From Pelomyxa schiedti (taxonomy: Eukaryota > Evosea > Pelobiontida > Pelomyxidae), in NCBI GenBank assembly GCA_020536535.1, contig JAHLWZ010000505.1, positions 171,027 to 235,026 of the forward strand: 64,000 nucleotides of DNA, read 5' to 3'. Under the pieces are notes generated by a model that did no database searches, was not told where the DNA came from, and was given only the letters and a program-made list of their open reading frames with translations. A program made the translations under genes and the position numbers. This document shows positions 37,614-49,240 of this stretch, one piece after another; the stretch's first letter is position 1; each line of letters starts with the position of its first letter.

Positions 37614-39366
37614 ATGTCGACAGAGACGACACCCGAAAATGCGACACCAGTCGAGACCCCAGATCTCCACCCAGAAACCAGCGCCGGAGACAAATCGATG
37701 GTAGATGAGACACCTACTACCGTAACACCGACCACTGCCGAAACTGCTACTACAACAACTACTACCTCTACCACTGATACAGCGACAACAACGCCTTCGG
37801 CCGAGGTTCCTGTTGAGGCGCCCAAAGAGCCTGAGAAGAAAGACGACGCCGAGGAGAAAGTTGAGGAGAAGCAGACCACGGCAACAGAGCAAGTTGTCGA
37901 GAAAGTCGAGCCGCTGGTGGTTGTGCAAAAGGAGCCGGAGACTGAGAATATAGCAGTGAAGACAGAGGAGCCTGCCAAGACCACTACTCCTGAGGCCGCG
38001 TGCGTGCCAGAGAAGAAGGAGGAGGAGTGCAAAGTTCCAGAAACTCCAGTGGAGCCTCCAAAGGCTGAGGTAATACCTGCACCAGAGGAACCCAAGCCTG
38101 TCCCCCAACCTGAGGTAATCACCCCAGCGCCAGAGGTGCTCCCTGTTAAAGAGCCCGAACCCTCAACCGAAATCAAAAGTTTGGAAATTCCACCAACTAA
38201 AGTGGAGGAGCCAGTACACACAATTGAAACACCAGCAGAACCCAAAGTAACTCCAGTGGAACCCGAAGTAAAGCCAGTCGAACCTGCAGTGACTACGGTA
38301 GCAACCCCTGTTGAGCAGCCAAAACCCGAAGCCACAATTGTTCCCAATCCAACAGAGGCACCCCAGCCAACACCCCTTGAGCTTCCCAGGAGTATGGCAC
38401 ATATCATCTCTGCGTGGTCCACGTCGCCACCCGAGGAGATTGAAGAGAAGCCAGTTGTGAAGGAAGAGCCCGCACTTATGCAGGAAACCCCCATGCCCTG
38501 CTCCACAACAACCACAGTAGCTCCCGAGCATGTGGCTGCTGAAAAGTCCACAGCAGCCGCGCCAGAGCCTGTTGCCCCAGTTGAACCCGAGATAGCACCA
38601 TTGAAAATTGAGTGGGTTGTACCCGAAGCACTCAAGCCAGGTTTTTCCTATTCCTGGATTCCTCCCTTCACTCAACAAAGTCTAATATCCCGTAGTTACT
38701 TCACTGATCCTGTGGAAGCAGCCCATTAAAACAGCTGGTGTTCTGTTACTTGTCCAACTCATTTTTTACTTCTTCCTGTGGTCCAAATCCTCGGTTTTGA
38801 CCATGGTGTGCCACTTCCATCTTGCCATCCTCCTTGCCTATGCTGTTCATATCTACGGCAATAAATTTGCAGTTCACTATCTCGGTGTATCAGTAGACAC
38901 AAAGGAGTAAGTGCACCCCGCCTCGAAATACTCCTCTTTAATCCCCTTTCTAGATCTCTTGAACCCGCCACCATAAATCAGAAGACTTTGCAAGAACTCA
39001 TATCTCCAATCCTTGCCGCCCTCGATGCAATCTTGCAGTACTTCATCAAAGTGTTTTACTTCGAGGAGCCCCGCCAATCGTTCGTGGTATGCACAACGCC
39101 CTCCCGGCCAGTGATTAGCTAATCCCAGCTTCCAGGCTTTTATTGGACTGTACCTTGTCTCCAAGGTTGGCAAATACTTCAGTGGTGTAACCCTTGCCTA
39201 CCTCGTCATTTTGACTCTGTTTGTTGTACCTCCTCTCTACATGAGGTACAAGGCACAAATTGACAAGCAAGTGTGTATTGCACACAAGCTCACAAGCACC
39301 CACGTGCGCCGAGTCGTTGCCAAAGCAAAAGGCTTCGTCAACAGCAAGAAAAAGAAAGTCGAGTAG
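37614..39366 (+). CDS. Reticulon-domain protein with long acidic Pro/Glu/Thr-rich N-terminus
   Basis: Reticulons shape ER tubules with two hairpin membrane segments. The first exon encodes about 340 residues rich in Pro, Glu, Thr and Val (MSTETTPENATPVETPDL). An intron at about 38641-38694 (GTTTTT...CGTAG) joins EALKP to VTSLILWKQPIKTAGVLLLV, the start of the reticulon domain; without this splice the frame stops at 38729. The first hairpin ends HYLGVSVDTKE, a middle exon gives LQELISPILAALDAILQYF, and the last exon AFIGLYLVSKVGKYFSGVTL holds the second hairpin. The C-terminus is Lys-rich (NSKKKKVE-stop), like an ER retrieval signal. The acidic N-terminus is lineage-specific and likely disordered. 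Confidence 0.85.
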
Positions 39367-39495
39367 AACAAATCCCAACAAACAAAAGTAAACATACACA
39401 GACACACAACACAGTAGAGAAAAACAAAATTGTTTTTTAATCCCCTCCCGTAATCACTCTTTTCTTGTGCCTTTTTTCTTTCCCCTAGAGCTTTG

Positions 39496-39520
39496 CTCCT
39501 TGCTTTTTTACAGCAAGGGG
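39496..39520 (+). other. Hairpin in the 3' flank of the reticulon gene
   Basis: CTCCTTGC and GCAAGGGG pair over 8 positions (one G-T) around a 9-base T-rich loop, about 130 bases after the stop. It could be a 3' UTR element; no conservation evidence is available. Confidence 0.3.
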
Positions 39521-39559
39521 AAAGAAGGGGTGTTTTAGGAGGGAGACAGAGGCACCTGA

Positions 39560-41000
39560 CATAAGGACAGGTTTGTTGGATAACTCAAATGGTTGGATGA
39601 CGGGGTTGTGGACGCCTTGGTCCAATTGCCAGAATCTCTGGCAGTAGCAGGAGGCAAAATGACTCAGTGAGGCATTCTGGCTGGGTGATGTTAGTTCGAA
39701 CCCTACGGGATATCAATATGCTTACAATGGGAAGGGTTTCAGTGGAAAACTGTTAGACCGCCGTACAGCACCAGATGAAATGGAAACTTCGGCAAAAAAA
39801 CCACTGTAGAAAGCCGTGTTGTTTGTGGCATTGTACAGTATAATCACACTTATTAGAACTTTCTCAGAGTGTTCCAACAAGGAAATAACCTTAATTTTGC
39901 CAAGTTAAAACCAAGCAAGCTAAAGGTATGTACATTAAGGCAGTAATCAACCAACTCGTATCCTGGGAAAGCTCTAGGAAAGAAGTATTCCGGTTCAAAT
40001 ACTTGAACCTCAGTAATCTGTGGCTGGTGTTTCGTATAAATTGACAGTAAAATGTACATACAGCTTTCTTGGAGTAGTGCAACACCTTAATGGAGTCCCC
40101 TGCGAAAAGTGTATGAATCAATTCTACCAAGAAGGAAAAATTTGTGTTGGTTGTCACATACCAGTGTTGATAACTATAACTGGCAAATAAACCCCAACAC
40201 TCCAAAGAGTGGAAAAAGCTTGATAGGAACAAATATCACAGCACACAAAGTGAACAGGTTGATTATCGGATTGTTCTTGTTCATCAAGTGACGAGACTTG
40301 TGCATTATCGTCATGTATCTTCATTTTTGTGGCAGACGAATAGTGCCCATTGTCACTTTGTGGTGCCGGGATTACAGACAAAAATGCATTGGTAGTCGCT
40401 GTGGACCCAACACCTTGGGAGACGGTAGATTGCTGACCCCAGACAACTTTTTGGTGTTAGTTGTTGTAAAACCGAAAAGTGTATGAAAGTGCTGTAATGA
40501 AGGTATGAAGAGATAAGGAGACATGCTGAAAAATTTTGAATCAACAGTCTCAATCACTTTAATTAAGGGGTTGTCCAATGACACACAAGGATCCACTGAA
40601 AAGAGAGGACACTCAAAGCACTTTTTAGAATTAGTGGGACGAGAATAATTAGATGAACCACCTTTCTCAACTGTAGATGTGGATTGAAGCACCAGAGTTG
40701 AAATGTGTATGCAAACGAAGTGCTCGCAATGAACATGTTATCCTCGCACATTTTGGTGGTGAAAGAAACAAGGTGGTTTCCATCTCTGGTGAAACCTTTG
40801 GTATACAAGAGTAAAAAGTATACCAAGAAGTATACAACAACGACGACCAAGATGAGAGAAAGAATATTTCGAAAAAATACAGAATACACACCAAGTATTA
40901 CACAACCAGAGAGAATCTCTGTATTGTCGCCTACTACTTTGTGCAAAGGGACACACAAACGATGGGGGATCTCTCTATACTCTACTCGTCGGTTTCTAAT
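39560..41000 (-). CDS. Probable spliced single-span membrane protein, exon structure unresolved
   Basis: Several minus-strand segments look coding: a hydrophobic helix SLILVVVVVYFLVYFLLLYT near 40860, a segment around DPCVSLDNPLIKVIETVD, HQPQITEVQVFEPEYFFP, then LEHSEKVLISVIILYNATNN with TAFYSGFFAEVSISSG, and GFELTSPSQNASLSHF. N-glycosylation sequons (NAT, NNT, NAS) after one helix fit a type II topology with an outside or lumenal domain. Frames do not join cleanly by eye, so borders and both ends are approximate. No family recognised. Confidence 0.3.
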
Positions 41001-41263
41001 TTATCTCGTAAGTAACAGTCAGAAAGTCAGCCACGTGATGCCATGCGCGACCCTCATTAAATATGACAAAATGATACATCTTCACCACCTAGACGAGATC
41101 TCCCGTCGTCGTATCTGCACCACAATGTTGTCTCGTTCGGAAATTTTTTTTTGTTTGTATGTTTTTGTTTTTGAAAGTGACACTTCCAAAAGTCTGTTGC
41201 AGAAGTTTGTTGTCTATTTCTATTTCTTCCATAGTACAAAGTCACTGTTGGAGTGACCACGGT

Positions 41264-42553
41264 TTAGTTGGTACATTGTGGTAGGTTGTTTGTGTAGCAG
41301 TATTCCCTCCTGGTGTTGGGATACATCATTGCGGCATTTGTGCCACACCTCTGGTGAATGTGCTGTTTGTTGTTGCTGTAGGTTGTGACGGCGGTGGTGT
41401 TTGTGGGTATTTGCTGTGCTGGAGTTGCGTGAAAATATGAGAGGCCGGGTTTGGGAGCAAATGCGGGGGTGGAATATGAAGAGGGGTAGGGGAGTGCATT
41501 TACAAGTGTGGATTTGGAGGTGTTGGTGGAACCTCCTTGGAGGGAGGCTGGGTTTGTAGTGCCACTTGGAGCACTGCAAGTTTGAAGAGGGGAAATGGTA
41601 TTGTGGGGTGCTATCATTTTTACATTAGATTCTACACTGCTGGAACCTAGTTGGGGCAATAAGTAATGGGGCTTTGAAGGAGGGCTCATACAAGATGTTA
41701 CAAGGGCCAGGTAGCGACTATACTGCTGTACATCTACATACAGATCGAACCTGTACAAAATTAGAAAAGGTTAAGGAGTACTGATTATCGCACTTCAGAA
41801 GATTCAACAAAGTTTTCTCCATTCGATTGAGATCGGTTAGGGAGATTCCCCCCACTTTACTGTAAAACACATTGTTGAAGACTCTGTCTTCAAGGTATTT
41901 ATTTGCCAGTACTATACTGTAGGAAGATGAGATGGAAAAAAAATATAGATGATTAGTGTACCAAGTAATAAACAAACGGTGGACGTTGAAGTATGTAATA
42001 CAAAAGGATTTGTTCAAGGTGAGGAGCCTATCTATATACACAAGAGCGCAGACTATTGCTCCGACATTGTAGCCGATGTGTTGCTCGATCCTACAAGCAA
42101 AAAATCAGACAGATAAAAGAAATCAAGAAACGACCTTTGAATGTAGGACTGCAACGAAATGGAGGGAGCTCTATGCAAGCTGCTTTCGAACGACAAGTCC
42201 GGTCTCAAAGCAGAGTCACCAGAAGCGCCGTCATGGTATGAAACCACATCCCCTGACGTTTTGTTGCTGCCATCTGTTGCTCCAATAAGTCCACTTTGCC
42301 AAGCTATCAAGTTTGCCAACATCATTGCCACAGGCACAGACAAACTTGTTCCTCTGCTCTCCTGCTGAGGGTGGTCACAAAACTTCGACGAGAGCACGGT
42401 TTCGTTCTTGTCTGCCAAAATGACGTTTCCGCAGCAATCGCCGGTCCTTGTAGTCGTTGTTGCACAACAACCGGAACAGCAAGATCTAGATCTAGTTGCC
42501 TCCACTAACATTACACCATGTCGTACTTCTTGTCGTTGTTTTACAGCTTGCAT
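41264..42553 (-). CDS. PHO80/U-type (P-type) cyclin
   Basis: Regulatory partner of a cyclin-dependent kinase. Joined exons give HRAPSISLQSYIQR, IEQHIGYNVGAIVCALVYID, RLLTLNKSFCITYFNVHRLF, then VLANKYLEDRVFNNVFYSKV, GGISLTDLNRMEKTLLNLLK and FDLYVDVQQYSRYLALV. The PSIS-x-Y-x-R, YIDR, NVHR and VGGIS-x-x-x-LNRME signatures are those of the PHO80-like/U-type group. Three introns lie in the box (GTCGTT, GTACAC and GTGCGA 5' sites). The C-terminal tail is Ser/Thr/Asn/Pro-rich and ends NNLPQCTN-stop. The N-terminus has a Cys-rich CCSGCCATTTT stretch, unusual for cyclins; a later Met may be the true start. Confidence 0.85.
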
Positions 42554-43124
42554 GTTTACACACGGATCTACCGTTGGCCACGTCGTTACTCTTTCTTATT
42601 TTTTATAAAATATGTGTTTTGGTACTGTATGATTTGTTGCTTCGGAGTCCGATCAGATCTCTGATTAACCGAAAACATTTTTAGAGATAGGACAGGATCA
42701 ATGCATAACTGATGTTAGTTCTGGGCGATGTTTTTTCGCCACATCAGAATCTAGAACGAAAATTCCTGTGGGCTTTTCAGAGGCTCACTGAGGAAACCCC
42801 ACTACGTTTGATGCAAACACGTGTGTCGCCCTCCAAGGGAGGAAATAGTCCTGTTTCGATGAAGAAAGGCACCAGTATTGTGATTGAGAGTACTGGTGGT
42901 TGTTGTTGGGAGGTTTACTGGTATGTTTTACTTCCGATTCGCATGTTGTGTGAACTATAGTGTCCCTAATCAAGAAGAAGCCAACAATGTTGAATTCCAC
43001 AAAATCAGTTGTGTCGAAGTCACCGACATCAACCGAACCCCACCTCATCAATCAAATGGACCTCCCGGTGGGGATTTTTGTTTTCAGCTGCCACCGTTTG
43101 CTGGTGGTTCTTCTGCATTAGGGG
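42554..43124. other. Intergenic region between divergent cyclin and secreted-protein genes
   Basis: No exon with convincing splice sites or a recognisable product is seen. An open stretch around 42960-43100 (FHKISCVEVTDINRTPP) continues towards the next start and could be 5' UTR or an unrecognised exon. Confidence 0.4.
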
Positions 43125-46100
43125 ATGGGTGCCAGGATTGGCCACGTTTCATGGCGTGGGCCTGAGATTCTGGCTGTTGTCAGTGTGTTGTTGGTGGTCC
43201 ATTCTGGTCTCGTTGAGTCCGCTGTGTGGAAAGAGACCCTCTACTACCAAATTGATGGTTGTTGTTGATGGGCAATGTGCCTGCCTTTTTTTTTCTTTTT
43301 CTTTTCTTTTCTTTTTCTTTTCCTTCCTTCCTCTCGTCTGGTCCCATAAGTCATGAACACCAAACTTCCAGGTTCCGGGACATGTTCCACACTTGTGTGG
43401 GTTGATGTTGTAAAGGCATCTTCTTGCACTGAGTCTGACATATGCACTTACGTGAACGGCAGTGACTATTCAACAAGGGTTCAGTGCTATGACTACCCCC
43501 CAAGAATTGACCTCTACTTTGATGAGTGTGTCTGTGCACCTTTTTCAATTGGATGCACCTGTGCCACTTTACTAAGCTCAACATGAAGTTACATTTCTGC
43601 TACATACTGGATTAATGCATGTAACTGGGAACCAGACTTGAACCGGTTCCATGTTTTTGCAAGTGGTTGCTGGAGCAATTTTGATACCAAGCTCTCCTCT
43701 TCATTTAGTTGTGATGCAGAAAAAGGGACCATAACTGTAATAATGCGCAGTACTTAGTTTCACTGTGCCTGACATAATAAAAGGAACTCAAGTCGGCCTC
43801 TTCAAAATGCTCTGAGTCCTGGATTTATCAACAAAAAACACCACAAATTCTAGACCAATATGCTGGCTGCTTTTTCGTAAATTCATACCTACTGAGTGTG
43901 AACTGTTCAACTCAATCAAACATGACGACTGTTTCTGCATTTCAGCTTATCTCTCGTTATGCAATTGCTTCCACTGAAGGTTTGCATTTCCGTATCCTTT
44001 AGTCCCATCGGGTGTCACGTTTGGTTGGGCAGGTGCCACTTGTGAATCCGCAACTGCAGGGATTATCGAGTACGAGTATTATTTCACGGATAACTGCCAG
44101 ATAATTGATTGCTTTGGGGGTCTGCACTGGATGGAGAGTTGGTCTTGTCAAATGGCAGAGCCTGATCCCTGGGTTCTTGTTCCAGATCCTGCCAATCCGT
44201 ATGCTTCCCACCCCCATCAGATATCCTTTTCTCTGACAGTGGTTGCGGTAAGTCCTTACATGGCCACATTCTTCACTAAGAGGGACACTTTCTGTAATGG
44301 AGATAACGTGACAACCACCAAAGTATGGCCATCTACCTGCATTGTTGGATCAGCCTCAATGTCAGTAAAATTTGTGGAAGAAGACCACTTCTATGTAGTT
44401 CAACTCCCTTTTGGGTACACTTTCTTATATCAGCGCAACAGATATACCAATACCAAGGAGCGAACTGCACTGGTTCTGCTTCAGTAGTTTTTCGTCTCTT
44501 CAAAGCCACTACTTCCATTGAAAATTGCTACTGTAACAGCTATTTTTCGTTTTGTTATGACATGAGCCGCAAGAATCTCACAGAAGGTTACCAAACAATC
44601 GAGTATTATACCGGAAATGACACCAATGGTTTTATCCTTCTGGTCCTTCTTCTTTTAGTGATCATCCCCAGCTTCTATTTTCATGGTTGAGCAGTACTAC
44701 TCCTTGCACTGCAAAAATACAACCGTTCCAAGGCTGAAATCCAGTGACAATTTCTTTGAGAATTGGTTTTGCACAAACAAGCTGCCAGACCCATTCGAAG
44801 GCTATTGGCCAGAGTATGCACCCGGTCCCCTACAACAACTGACTTGATTCACAGTGCCATTCTTAGTCTATTTTATGGTGCCACCAAAGGAGCTTGTGGA
44901 CAGTCCTGTTACCCTTGGAGGTACAGAAGGGCCCTAACAAGACACTGTATTGCTGACCAGGACCCATTAAGAGGTCACATATCTGCAATATGCAGTTCAG
45001 AAGCACGTGCCGCTTCCTTGGATGTGTGGCTTACTTGTTACACTTCTTTCCAAGTTTGTTTTAGATCCGTATTCAAGGGGATGCTAACTGCACTGGGGGC
45101 TCCACTGTTAGACTGATTTGGGCAACTTTCTTGAGCGCAGACTACTGCTATCAAGATAATATGATGTCCGTATCGTATTCTGAGTTACACTGTGACCCCC
45201 CAAACCCTGCTTACCAAGTTGTGGAAACTTTGGTTGACTCAACAAGTGTGACAAAGGATTTCAATTTCTATCTCTAATGAACGGATACAAATAAACACGG
45301 TGGCAGACCTTCTCCAGGTTGATATCTCTTGGACCCAATACTGTGTCGACAGTGACCCTGCAGTGTCCTCTTCCAACCTCACAGTGTCACAATCATGTGA
45401 ATTAACTGCACCAACATTTGTTGACATTGACTTGTGCGTTCTTTCTTCTTTTCCTCCATGCTCACTTCTGACAGCCCGATCACAGTGACTCGTTATGCAG
45501 ACCCTTTCTGTACCAAGCCCCTGGGCAGCTTGTCATACTTCTCACCGGAGTGCCGTGACTCCAATGTTACTGGCGATTCATACTACTGTTCACTCAAAAT
45601 GGATGACAGCTTGGCCAACTTGACAGTGTGTCCACCTGCCTAAAAACCAAGTTGCCTACAAACAAACAAACGTCCAGGCTTCGAGCTGCTCTGCAGACTT
45701 GTTGGATGAGTGTCGGGGTGCCTGCAGTAATGTTAGCACTCCGGTGTATGCGTATTCATGGGACAATCCTGCTGGGGGTTGCTTCTGGGACTCAATGAGA
45801 CAGGTATATGTGAATGTGGAACCTGCTCCAGCGAATCCAGCATGGCAGGTCATTTACACGTTTCCTGGCCCAGTAATTGGTATGTGTGCTTTTTTTTCCA
45901 TTACTGGGTGGTCTCATTTGCTATCGACGCCGAAAAAACAGATGATGACGACGACTACAGAACAAGTGCAACTGAAGTTATGTACTCTTGGTCTGACAAC
46001 TGCGTGGAGTACGACATTGGTTGGCTGTACTACAATGATAACGTGATGAAGAGGGCCGTGTGCATGTCGGACGAGGAGCCGGATTTGTACAGTGTCTGGG

Positions 46101-48042
46101 CTGAGTTTGTCCACCTCTTTTTTGCTCGATCTTAACTTTTCCATTCTCAGTGCCTATGTGGTTCAAGTCCTGCTGGACTCGGAAGAAGAAAGGTGGGAAG
46201 GCACATGGGCATACAATCCTGGCTGTGTGAATTCCTCTGGAGGTGATAATACTAGTTATTCACATGTCTGCAACTGGGATCAGGACACGTTTATAGGGAC
46301 AATTTTGGTGTGTGAATCCAGAATTTTTGTTTGTTTTTCCAGCAGAGTTTGCTTTTTTTTTTTTTTTTTTTTGGGCCATTGGTTTTAGTTCGTTTTCTGA
46401 AAGACAGGGTACCCAGGTAGTGGCTTATTCCGCTGCAAACTGCACTGGGAATATTACATCTTCCACTATAGTGTCCACGTATGCCGGAAGTGGTAGTGAA
46501 ACAAGTTTGAACGCGGAGAAATTCACTACCAAGTACTATTGTCTGAACCCCAACCAAAGGTGGCAAATAATCAAAGAACACATTGGCAGTGAGCCAGGTT
46601 TTTTCCCTTATTCTGTTGTGCCATCGTTTTCCACAGCATGAAAACAAACTCACTCAATTCCCCACAGAGGACCCAATTTACCGAGTCACTGCTTATATCA
46701 AACCATTCTGTGAAACATATTCGGAGATGTCACTGCATGGATCACTTTATGATGCAGACTGCCGAGAAATAGAAGCGAGCGATCCCCCCCAGGGCATGGA
46801 TTACTTCAATGAACAGTTCGTCTCTCCCAACTCGGAGCTCATTTTTTCTCCAGTAAGTAAGCTTCACTTCCAGGCCTGTTGAGATTCTGTGGTTCTCGTC
46901 AGACACGTGCACCAACTTGACTTTCACTTCGTGGTACTCGCTTGACTGCCTCACAGTCAGCAACACAGAAGAGTCATCATTTTTCCTTTCATACTGCAGT
47001 GTGGCCAATTCTCAAGCAATCGTGTGTAGTCCTTTTCGGGCTGTTTTTCCTCTCTCTCATATCTCAAACCCTTGTGGTGCAGATATCCATGTACTACGGC
47101 AAGCAGTGTCCAACGCAGCTTGAAGATGTCACTCATTGGGAATACATCGTCACTCCGAAGAGTGGCGAAGCGAGGCAGCAGTGCAACGTACTGGACAGTA
47201 ACCACCACTACGACACGGACTTCTACACCGGATTCTACCAGATATACAGCTGTGGTGCATACAGTAACCTTGTCAGCTACAACATGGATATTCTGTTCGA
47301 CGGAACCAATTCTGGTTTGTTTTGCATTCCCGTCCGTTTAGTTTCTCCATCTCCAACGGCGGTGTTTTCAACAAGATTGCACTTGGGGAGAGCGAGAACA
47401 ACAACAACCCCTTTACGGGTCAGGTACCCTCACGAGGTTCTGTGAATATTCTCAAAGCGGCACATGCGAACCCGTCGTTTCCTACCGGCAAGCAACTTAC
47501 TTCATCAACCGGACCTGCCTCAGCCAGTCCACACTCACGGAAATAGCCAAATCATTCACTGGAGGGTATGTTCATTTACTTTTTCGTTTTCCCGCCCTCA
47601 AAATACCAACCAAAAAAAAAAAAAAAACAACCACATCAACACCCAAAACACACATACTCAGCATCAAAGCTTCCCACCTTAACTCACCAACAACAGTGCG
47701 GTCTTGCTGTATTCATCCACAACAAGCTGCAACACGGAAGACATGACGTCGGTCTACTACTACCGCGGAGGTGACTGCCAATGCACCGAGAGCGAGTGCT
47801 GGTCCCTGTACTGCACCCACACCATCGACACCGACGACGAGTGGGACCCAGGCTCCGTGTCATTCACGCACTACACGTGGGACCACGGCGTGGAGTGCGA
47901 TCACGACACCAGACAGGTCACTCTGGCCACCGATTCTGTGTGTGACGACGGCAGGCTGTGGATATGTGGCTCTTCCATTGTTCTGCCAGTCATCGTCCTC
48001 AAGCTTCTCTTTGTTGTTGCTGCTGTTCTCAGCCTGGCTTGA
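43125..48042 (+). CDS. Large secreted Cys-rich repeat protein with probable GPI anchor
   Basis: Starts MGARIGHVSWRGPEILAVVS followed by a hydrophobic VLLVVHSGLVESA: a signal peptide. Many short exons then encode repeating Cys-rich modules that open with a V-x-x-Y...C pattern: VTRYADPFCTKPLGSLSYF, VTAYIKPFCETYSEMSLHG, ISMYYGKQCPTQLEDVTHW, IIEYEYYFTDNCQIIDC, TQVVAYSAANCTGNITSST and LLYSSTTSCNTEDMTSVYY. Trp, Tyr, Asp and N-glycosylation sequons are frequent. The C-terminus ICGSSIVLPVIVLKLLFVVA plus a short hydrophobic end without a cytosolic tail fits a GPI attachment signal with a small-residue site (CGSS). No known domain is recognised. Likely a cell-surface protein; adhesion or sensing is inference. 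Introns are short, one with a 19-base T tract near 46360. Exon borders are approximate. Confidence 0.6.
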
Positions 48043-48280
48043 CCCAAAGAGTGCCCGCAAAAAACCGAAATGAAATTTCATCACCCCCGCACTGCAATTG
48101 CAAAACAACTTCATAGAAAGAAAAACAAGAGACGTAGAAATTTGGGAAAACATTTTTGCTGTTTCAAAAAATTGATTCGTTGACTTTAAATAGTGGGTAG
48201 GGGTGGTCTGTGCAAACTCTTTTGTATGATCCAAAAGAGTTTCTTCTGGCGTTTCGGCTGTGCCTTGGCTGTGGTGAGCT

Positions 48281-49057
48281 TATGCCTTTCCGGTAAGCTT
48301 TACTCCAAGTACTCGTTCCATTTTGTGGACAAGCTGCATGTTGGGAATGCAGGAGCCGTTTTCGTACTCCGCAACAACTGCTGGCTTTTCATTGAGATGC
48401 TAGTTATTGGTTAGGACCAGTTGGTTTCGGGTTGGTGTTAAAAGTTGAACTGGTGGAAACTGTTACCTGGGCAAGTTCCTTCTGTGTCCAACCCTTTGCG
48501 TTCCTGGCTTGTTGAATCCTCACACTGACAGAGTGGTCAAGTCGGGCATCTTTGTGTCAAATTAAATCAAAATCATGCCTCTCTGAACTAATTACGTGAG
48601 AGATTCTCCTCATTGTTAGGATCCTCTAGTGCTCTCAGTTTGTTAGATTGCAACGAAGAAGGTTTCTTGTTGGTTCCAGCATTAGCTGTGAGCGGAGAGA
48701 AGGTTGAAAAAAAAAGACAGACAAAGGTTACCTCACGTTTCAAAGTTTCGAATGTGCGATGTTTTGGTTGGTTTCCTACCTTTTTTAAGAGTTGACACGG
48801 GAGCTCCAGATTTCACGGCCGCCTTCACAGCATCTGATTTTTTAGGAGGTGCTTTCTTTGCTGCAGGAGGTGCTCGTTTTCTTTGGAAGAAAAGGTGAGA
48901 AAGAAAAAAACAGGAAAAAAAAAGTCGCGAGTGAAAAAGCAAGCAGCGTTATTTTAGCTAAAATAAATTTAAATCAAAATGCGACTATTGTTTGGGTGTC
49001 GGTCTGTATACACAGCACTCACCTAATTACGACAACCTGCCAGTCTTGATCCGTCAT
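48281..49057 (-). CDS. MBF1: Multiprotein bridging factor 1 (MBF1/EDF1)
   Basis: A small transcriptional coactivator that also acts on collided ribosomes. Exons on the minus strand: MTDQDWQVVVIR; KRAPPAAKKAPPKKSDAVKA then AVKSGAPVSTLKK; NAGTNKKPSSLQSNKLRALE; DARLDHSVSVRIQQARNAKG then WTQKELAQ; and LNEKPAVVAEYENGSCIPNM followed by QLVHKMERVLGVKLTGKA-stop. The last two exons form the Cro/C1-type helix-turn-helix typical of MBF1. Four introns, several with T-rich stretches. Convergent with the secreted repeat gene, 238 bases apart. Confidence 0.85.
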
Positions 49058-49240
49058 CTTGGGTAGATTATTTTTTTTCTTTTGACTTTCCAGTAAGGGA
49101 ACTCAGATAAAAAGGAAGGATTCGTGATTCCACTGAGGGAAGACCATCAGACAAACTCCAACGAGTGGGACTACGGATCTGATATCGGAATCCCGACCAG
49201 TTTTTGGGGGGTCAGGAGTCACAGGAGGAGGGTACTCAAG

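Noticed and set aside
37604-38635. Long minus-strand open frame rich in Ser, Gly and Val
   Set aside because: It is the mirror of the low-complexity reticulon N-terminus on the plus strand; the plus-strand gene has a start, splice sites and a known domain.
39690-39712. TTCGAAC box resembling a tRNA T-loop
   Set aside because: The flanking bases do not form a T-stem on either strand, and no acceptor, D or anticodon arms are present; it lies in a coding-like exon.
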